This document shows positions 58,621 to 64,000 of a DNA stretch of 64,000 nucleotides, one piece after another. The number at the start of each line of letters is the position of its first letter. Positions within the stretch are counted from its first letter, which is position 1. The stretch covers positions 1,860,001-1,924,000 of the forward strand of contig NZ_CP100425.1 in assembly GCF_023151555.2 (NCBI RefSeq), in the 5' to 3' direction. Under the pieces are notes generated by a model. That model saw only the letters and a list, made by a program, of their open reading frames with translations. It made no database searches and was not told the origin of the DNA. This DNA is from Photobacterium sp. CCB-ST2H9 (GTDB taxonomy: Bacteria; Pseudomonadota; Gammaproteobacteria; Enterobacterales; Vibrionaceae). The translations under genes were made by a program, and so were the position numbers.

Positions 58621-60270
58621 ATGACAAGTCAGCCGCCGGACAGGTGCGAACATGCAATGGACCTGGATATGGACACGGATAAGAACATGGATATGAACAT
58701 AAAAACTGTTTTACTGGACATCGAACAACCCGCCACGCTCGCCAGTGTCACGAAAATCCGGCGACTGCTTCAGCAGGCACTGAGCCTGAGTAAAGCCGAC
58801 AGTCAGACCGCCAATCAAATCGCTCTGTGTTTTGCCGAAGCTGCAACCAATATTGTCCAGCACAGTTCCCCGTCGGCCCGGATACTGAAAGTCAGATTCA
58901 GCATGTCCTCTCAGAACTGGCTGCTGACGCTTGAGGACGATGGCGGGAGCTGGGATCCGACTCTGTTAAACCCGGCCGCGCCGGACGCCCTGACCCTGGA
59001 TACGCTGATGCTGGATGCTCTGGCGCTGGATGCCGAATCCGGCCGCGGAATCGCGCTGCTGAGATCGCTCAGTGATGAACTCACCTATCAGGCCGCTGGC
59101 ACGAATACCGGTGCGTTCAATTGCCTGACGGCCACCTGGCCGCATTGCCAGCAAGATGACAAGCCAACCATTTTTATTGTCGATGACGAGCCGTCACAAC
59201 GGCGCCTTTATCAAACCTATCTCTCAGACGACTTTCATGTTCTGACCGCCGACAACGGCCAGCAGGCACTTGCGACGATCGATCATCAGCACATTGATTT
59301 AGTGCTGTCAGATATTCAGATGCCCGGTATGAACGGTCTGGAGTTCCGTGAACAGCTGAACTCACTGTCTCCCGGCGCTGCCGTTCCCTTCATTTTTCTG
59401 ACAACAGCCAATGCCAGTGAAATCTTTCAGCAGGCTGCCACTATGGGCATTGATGACTACCTGACCAAACCCGTCAGCAAGCAACTGCTGTTGCAAACGG
59501 TGCACCGCGTACTTGAACGTTCCAGACAGGTTTACCGGCATCTGACCGGTCAGGTGAACCGGCAGATTGCCAGTGCCTTATCGCCGCAGCTTCCTGCGGG
59601 TTGTCCGGGCTGGCGGCTTGCTGTCAGGCAGCGAAATACAGGGATCGGCGGCGGTGATTTTGTGATGGCTCAGCCGTGCGAGAACGGCTTTTTTATCGCG
59701 GTTACAGACATCATGGGCCACAACGATACCGCCAAATTTTTCTCTTATGCCTACGCCGGTTATCTGCGGGGAATGTTGCTGAATCTCGCAGAGGTTGACT
59801 GCCCGCCGGATGAAGTGCTGCGGCGTCTGTCTATGGGCGCACGCACCGATCATTTCTTGTCTCAGGTGACCCTGACCTGCAGCGCACTTTGTCTGCATCC
59901 GGACGGACAGGTCGTTCTGGCCTCTGCCGGGCATCCACCGCCTCTGCTCATCACAAAGCAGCGCATTGAGGCAGTCGACATCAGCGGTATTTTGCCCGGG
60001 CTGCTGGAAGACCCGCATTACCCCGCCGTCACTCAGCTGCTGGAACCCGGACAACGTCTGGCGGTGATCAGCGACGGGCTGTTTGAATCTGCAATGACGC
60101 CGGATGGCCGGCAGGAACTGGAACGAAAAATGCTTGATGCACTCAGGAAGACACTTTCCCAACCGCTCGAGGAAGCCATTGAGCAGGTCATGCAAGTCTT
60201 TGATGACTGCACTGAGGGAAAGCCGAACGATGATGCCCTGCTGCTTCTGATTGAACGGGATTGCCAATGA
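58621..60270 (+). CDS. sypE: serine kinase-receiver-PP2C protein, SypE-like (549 aa)
   Basis: Three domains in the order known for SypE: RsbW-like kinase (N-box EAATNIVQH, G-box GRGIAL; about residues 25-175), receiver with Asp231 in VLSDIQMPGMNG (about 180-300), and a SpoIIE-type phosphatase (GGDFVMAQ, VTDIMGHND, SAGHPPPLL; about 330-545). In V. fischeri it phosphorylates or dephosphorylates SypA. Met-Asp repeats stand near residues 12-24 and LDALALDA-type repeats near 121-139. A later start near residue 22 is possible. Confidence 0.87.
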   Translation: MTSQPPDRCEHAMDLDMDTDKNMDMNIKTVLLDIEQPATLASVTKIRRLLQQALSLSKADSQTANQIALCFAEAATNIVQHSSPSARILKVRFSMSSQNWLLTLEDDGGSWDPTLLNPAAPDALTLDTLMLDALALDAESGRGIALLRSLSDELTYQAAGTNTGAFNCLTATWPHCQQDDKPTIFIVDDEPSQRRLYQTYLSDDFHVLTADNGQQALATIDHQHIDLVLSDIQMPGMNGLEFREQLNSLSPGAAVPFIFLTTANASEIFQQAATMGIDDYLTKPVSKQLLLQTVHRVLERSRQVYRHLTGQVNRQIASALSPQLPAGCPGWRLAVRQRNTGIGGGDFVMAQPCENGFFIAVTDIMGHNDTAKFFSYAYAGYLRGMLLNLAEVDCPPDEVLRRLSMGARTDHFLSQVTLTCSALCLHPDGQVVLASAGHPPPLLITKQRIEAVDISGILPGLLEDPHYPAVTQLLEPGQRLAVISDGLFESAMTPDGRQELERKMLDALRKTLSQPLEEAIEQVMQVFDDCTEGKPNDDALLLLIERDCQ

Positions 60271-60318
60271 GTCAATTTCTTCAGATGCAAGAGCGCAAGC
60301 AAGCTCTAAGGAGTCAAG

Positions 60319-61131
60319 ATGAGAATTCTGATTGCCCTGTTCCTTGCCATTCTGGCTGCCATGCCGGCGCATGCCAGAGAGATTATTTTTGGGATCGTGC
60401 CTCAGCAAGCCGCCAGTAAACTCGCCCGTGTCTGGACACCTATCCTCACGCAGGTGTCCGAACTGAGCGGCCATACCATTCACTTTGCCACCGCACCTGA
60501 TATCCCCACCTTCGAAAAACGTTTAAAAAACGGGGAATACGATATTGCCTACATGAACCCGTATCATTATGTCGTGTTCCATCAGGAGCCGGGTTACCGG
60601 GCCATCGCCAAGGCAGCCAATAAGCAAATCAAAGGCATTATTGTGGTCCGGAAAGACAGCGGGATCACCGCCCTGTCTCAGCTGGATCAGCAGACACTGG
60701 CATTTCCCTCTCCGGCCGCATTTGCTGCCAGCATTTTAACCCGCACCGATCTGTCCGCCGCCCATGTCCGGTTCACGCCAAAGTACGTGTCGTCCCACGA
60801 CTCCGTCTATCTGGCGGTGGCTCAGGGCATCTTTCCTGCCGGTGGCGGTGTGATGCGCACGTTCAACAGCATTGACCCGGCGCTGCGAAACCAGCTGACC
60901 CCCATCTGGACAACCCGGGGATATACCTCACATGCCATCGCTGTTCATCCGGGAATCGACAGTCAAACCGCCACCAGTATTCAGCAGGCCCTGATCACCC
61001 TCGCAGCAAAGGAAGACGGCAGGAAAGCCCTGGCTGAATTAGCGATTTCGGGGTTTGAGGCTGCCGAAGACAGCACCTGGGATGATATTCGCGCCCTGCA
61101 AATCGATCTATTACAAAATTTAATGCACTGA
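60319..61131 (+). CDS. PhnD-like periplasmic binding protein (270 aa)
   Basis: A signal peptide (MRILIALFLAILAAMPAHA) precedes a phosphonate-type ABC substrate-binding fold: IIFGIVPQQAASKLARVW, then EYDIAYMNPYHYVVF and SSHDSVYLAVAQG. There is no permease or ATPase gene, so it is likely a sensor ligand partner, like LuxP for LuxQ or TorT for TorS. It lies between sypE and the hybrid kinase, 48 and 11 bases apart, so it should feed its signal to that kinase. Ligand unknown. Confidence 0.85.
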   Translation: MRILIALFLAILAAMPAHAREIIFGIVPQQAASKLARVWTPILTQVSELSGHTIHFATAPDIPTFEKRLKNGEYDIAYMNPYHYVVFHQEPGYRAIAKAANKQIKGIIVVRKDSGITALSQLDQQTLAFPSPAAFAASILTRTDLSAAHVRFTPKYVSSHDSVYLAVAQGIFPAGGGVMRTFNSIDPALRNQLTPIWTTRGYTSHAIAVHPGIDSQTATSIQQALITLAAKEDGRKALAELAISGFEAAEDSTWDDIRALQIDLLQNLMH

Positions 61132-61142
61132 AGGAGGCCATG

Positions 61143-64000
61143 ATGAGTATTCGTCTGAAAACCATTCTGGGCATTGCCTTCATTGAAGTGCTTGTACTGG
61201 TGCTCTTAGTCAGCAACGCACTGACCTATCTCAGTCAGTCAAACCAGTCCCAACTGGAACAACGCGCACAGGCAGCCACAACGCTGTTTGCCCGGGCCAC
61301 CAAAGATGCGGTGCTGTCTTACGACCTGGCAACATTAAACAGTCTGGTTGACGAGATCATGGCGATTTCAGACATCAAATACGTCCGGATCTGTAATCAG
61401 GTTCAAGTGCTGGCTGAAGGAGGTAACGTGCCTGCGACCTCACCGCACACAGGCAAAGACCAGGGGATCAGCGACGTCGATGACGGCATTTATGACATCC
61501 ACTATCCGATCGTTGAAGCCGGAACCGTCTACGGCAGCATTGAAATTGGTTTTTCAACCTCCAAGCTGGAAACCCTGCTCACCGACGCCGGGAAGATGTT
61601 TACGTCCATTGCGGGACTGGAGGTCATTCTGGTCGCCGTCTGTTCCTTTGTTCTGGGGACGGCCCTCACCCGGCAGTTAAGCCGGCTCAAAATGGCGGTT
61701 GATGAAATCACGCACAACGGTCCGGGAATGACACTGCCCAGCCACACCAACAATGAGCTGGGGGCAGTCGTCCGCTCATTTAACACCATGTCACTGACGC
61801 TGGCGAAAAATCAGCAGGAAATCCAGGATTTGCTGGCGGACAAAAGCCGGACCCTGCATGAGCTGCATCGTCACGAAAAGATCCAGCAAGCCATTCTGAC
61901 CGCATCTCTGGATGCCATCATTACGATCAATCAGTCCGGCTACATCGTTGATTACAATACCAATGCCGAACACATCTTCGGCTGGCAGAAGCATGAAATT
62001 CTGCATCAGGACATGGCGAAATACCTGATCCCGCAACACCTGCGTTCGCAGCACCGTCAAGGCATGGCGCATTTCATCAGAACCGGTGAAGGGCCGGTGC
62101 TCGGACAACGCATCGAGACCCTTGCCCTGCATAAAAACGGGTATACATTTCCGGTTGAACTGGCCGTCTCTCCGGTTGAAGTTGACGGGGACTACCTGTT
62201 TGTATCGTACATCCGGGATATTACAGCCCGGAAAGTCGCCGAAAAAGAACAGCTGCTGGCGGCTCAGGCCTTTGACGCTCAGGAAGCCATCTTTTTTGCG
62301 GATGAGTCTGGTCAAATTCTTCGCTACAACCCGACATTTCAGCAGCTGACCGGTTATGATCCGGCATCCTGTTCACCATTGCCCAGCCTCAGCAGCCTCG
62401 TGTCCGTGCATCAGGCAATGTGGCAAACCATTCATCAGGGCGGGAAATGGTCTGGCGAGCTGGTATTACAACCCATCCGCGGTGAAGCACTCCCTATTTA
62501 TTTCAGTGCCTCCCCGGTGTTCCCCGACGAACACGCCGTACTCTACGTTTGCCACTTCATTGATATTTCAGAACAAAAGGCACACGAGGCCACACTGCAA
62601 CGCGCTCGCCGGGAAGCAGAAAAAGCCAATGAGGCCAAAAGCCGTTTTCTGGCTTCCATGAGCCATGAAATACGCACCCCCATGAATGGTGTGCTGGGTA
62701 TCCTGGATATCCTGCAGGGGGAAACCCTCTCCGCGCATCAGAAAAGCCTGGTTCAAACGGCACATGAATCCGGTAAACACCTGGTTGCGATCATCAATGA
62801 CATTCTGGATTTCTCCAAAATGGAGGCCAACAATCTGGTGCTGAACCATGAGCCTTTTCATATTCAGCAGGTTTTTCACCAGGTCATTGAACTGATGACG
62901 CCGCTGGCAGAGAAGCATCATCTGACCCTGTCATTAACCTTGCCCCCGGAAGCCAACAACTTCGCTCAGGGGGATGCAGGCCGTATCCGTCAGATTCTGC
63001 TGAATCTGATCCATAACGCCATCAAATTCACACCGCAGGGCGGGATTCGCGTCGAAGTGTCGCTCACGAAAACCGCTCTCAACACGAAAGCAGGCTGGCA
63101 GTTGAACTGCCATGTGATCGACAGCGGGATTGGTATTGCTCCAGAGGCACAGGAAAGCCTGTTTGACGAATTTACCATGTCTGATCAGGGTTATACACGG
63201 GCCACGGAAGGCACCGGGCTGGGGCTGGCAATTTGCAAACGCCTGATACAGCTGATGGGAGGTGAATTGGGTCTTTCCAGTACCCTTCAGACCGGGAGTG
63301 ATTTCTACTTTTCCATTCCGTTGGCAATTGCATCGCAAGATGCGACGCATCCACTGAGCCAGAAACAACTGCCGATTCTCCGGGCCGGGATGAAGATTCT
63401 GGTCACCGAGGACAACGCGGCAAACCGTCTGGTGATTGGCCATATGCTGAAAACCGCGGGTATCGAAACCGATATGGTCACCAGCGGCGAGCAGGCGATT
63501 CTTGCTGTTCAGCAACGCCACTACGACCTGATTTTTATGGACATCTCGATGCCCGGTATGGACGGCATGGAAGCAACACAGCGGATCCGAGCCCTGTCGC
63601 CGGAGAACCAGTCACTGCCGATCATTGCTTTGACCGCTCATACCCTGACAGGGGACAGAGAACGTTTCCTGTCCGCCGGGATGACCGACTACCTGAGCAA
63701 GCCCATTCACAAAGCACAATTACTGGACTGCCTGAGCAAGTGGGTCAAACCTGTTTCCGACAGCAACGAAAAGCGGTGCACTGTACCGTGTCAGTCCATT
63801 GATGAAGCAGAAACCTTCTGTGCGAATAAAGACGAAATTCCTTTATCGCTGTATCCGCTGGTTGATCCGACAACCATCCATCAATTGATCGAGGACACCT
63901 CCTTCGAAGATACCGACATGCTGGTCGAACTGTATCTTGAAGACAGCCAAAACCGAATCGCCACTATCCGCAAAGCCATTGAGGACAACAACCCGGATCA
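61143..64000 (+). CDS. sypF: hybrid sensor histidine kinase, SypF-like, partial at the window end (about 952 aa seen)
   Basis: Membrane helix near residues 9-30, a periplasmic loop, second helix near 155-180, HAMP (FNTMSLTLAKNQ), two PAS domains, histidine kinase domain with H508 in SMSHEIRTPMNG, ATPase with N-box NAIKFT and GTGLGLAI, receiver with Asp800 in IFMDISMPGMDG, and the start of an HPt domain that is cut by the window end. The ATG pair follows AAGGAGG; the second (61143) has better spacing. In V. fischeri SypF is the upstream kinase that controls SypE and SypG; I infer the same here. Confidence 0.85.
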   Translation, partial: MSIRLKTILGIAFIEVLVLVLLVSNALTYLSQSNQSQLEQRAQAATTLFARATKDAVLSYDLATLNSLVDEIMAISDIKYVRICNQVQVLAEGGNVPATSPHTGKDQGISDVDDGIYDIHYPIVEAGTVYGSIEIGFSTSKLETLLTDAGKMFTSIAGLEVILVAVCSFVLGTALTRQLSRLKMAVDEITHNGPGMTLPSHTNNELGAVVRSFNTMSLTLAKNQQEIQDLLADKSRTLHELHRHEKIQQAILTASLDAIITINQSGYIVDYNTNAEHIFGWQKHEILHQDMAKYLIPQHLRSQHRQGMAHFIRTGEGPVLGQRIETLALHKNGYTFPVELAVSPVEVDGDYLFVSYIRDITARKVAEKEQLLAAQAFDAQEAIFFADESGQILRYNPTFQQLTGYDPASCSPLPSLSSLVSVHQAMWQTIHQGGKWSGELVLQPIRGEALPIYFSASPVFPDEHAVLYVCHFIDISEQKAHEATLQRARREAEKANEAKSRFLASMSHEIRTPMNGVLGILDILQGETLSAHQKSLVQTAHESGKHLVAIINDILDFSKMEANNLVLNHEPFHIQQVFHQVIELMTPLAEKHHLTLSLTLPPEANNFAQGDAGRIRQILLNLIHNAIKFTPQGGIRVEVSLTKTALNTKAGWQLNCHVIDSGIGIAPEAQESLFDEFTMSDQGYTRATEGTGLGLAICKRLIQLMGGELGLSSTLQTGSDFYFSIPLAIASQDATHPLSQKQLPILRAGMKILVTEDNAANRLVIGHMLKTAGIETDMVTSGEQAILAVQQRHYDLIFMDISMPGMDGMEATQRIRALSPENQSLPIIALTAHTLTGDRERFLSAGMTDYLSKPIHKAQLLDCLSKWVKPVSDSNEKRCTVPCQSIDEAETFCANKDEIPLSLYPLVDPTTIHQLIEDTSFEDTDMLVELYLEDSQNRIATIRKAIEDNNPD

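Overview
The window is a chromosomal segment of a gammaproteobacterium, most likely a member of the Vibrionaceae (Vibrio, Photobacterium, Grimontia or Enterovibrio type). The evidence is thrS-infC-rpmI-rplT, pheST-ihfA and btuCD gene orders, a tandem tRNA-Val array, a chitin-oligosaccharide deacetylase, and at the right end a cluster whose domain order matches the symbiosis polysaccharide (syp) cluster of Vibrio fischeri. I cannot name the species from sequence alone.

Left part, 1-16 kb: a long-form GAPDH gene; a decayed IS3-family transposase (about 2.1-2.9 kb); a 49-residue membrane protein that overlaps a hybrid histidine kinase; a small gene of unknown function; a lambda-type integrase remnant (about 6.2-6.6 kb); an ABM/ACT/ArsR three-gene operon; two solute-binding protein genes without their permeases; two HAD phosphatases; an AraC-type regulator with a receiver-like domain; a NTF2-like protein and a Tat-exported HiPIP.

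Middle part, 16-46 kb, is mostly core genome: tRNA-Cys, btuCD, astE, ihfA, pheST, a frameshifted TonB-dependent receptor behind a Fur-box-like site, a chitin-oligosaccharide deacetylase, thrS-infC-rpmI-rplT with the AUU start of infC, the histidine utilisation locus hutC / hutIGUH with a candidate HutC operator, a fructosamine-kinase-like gene, a HAD hexitol-type phosphatase, riboflavin synthase, a membrane diguanylate cyclase, a MATE pump, and DUF3080 and DUF5062 genes.

Accessory island, 46.5-54.3 kb: five tandem tRNA-Val(GAC) genes alternate between two sequence variants. Next to them lies a phage-derived region, read mostly on the minus strand. It holds a phage protease remnant, a P-loop ATPase resembling the Sll1717 family, a Cys-rich miniprotein, a 70-residue protein behind a leader with an intrinsic terminator, a 688-residue AT-rich protein with a PD-(D/E)XK nuclease core, a second copy of the Cys-rich miniprotein, and a frameshifted repressor-like gene. 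Each of the two AT-rich cargo genes sits directly downstream of one Cys-rich miniprotein copy. This is the best candidate here for an undescribed (probably phage-defence) system.

Right part, 54.4-64 kb: a likely sigma-54 promoter precedes a compact run of genes for STAS protein (SypA), OmpA lipoprotein (SypB), six-repeat SLBB exporter (SypC), BY-kinase-like protein with a degenerate Walker A (SypD), kinase-receiver-PP2C regulator (SypE), a PhnD-like periplasmic binding protein, and a hybrid histidine kinase (SypF-like) that runs off the window end. The binding protein between sypE and sypF suggests a ligand input into this biofilm switch.
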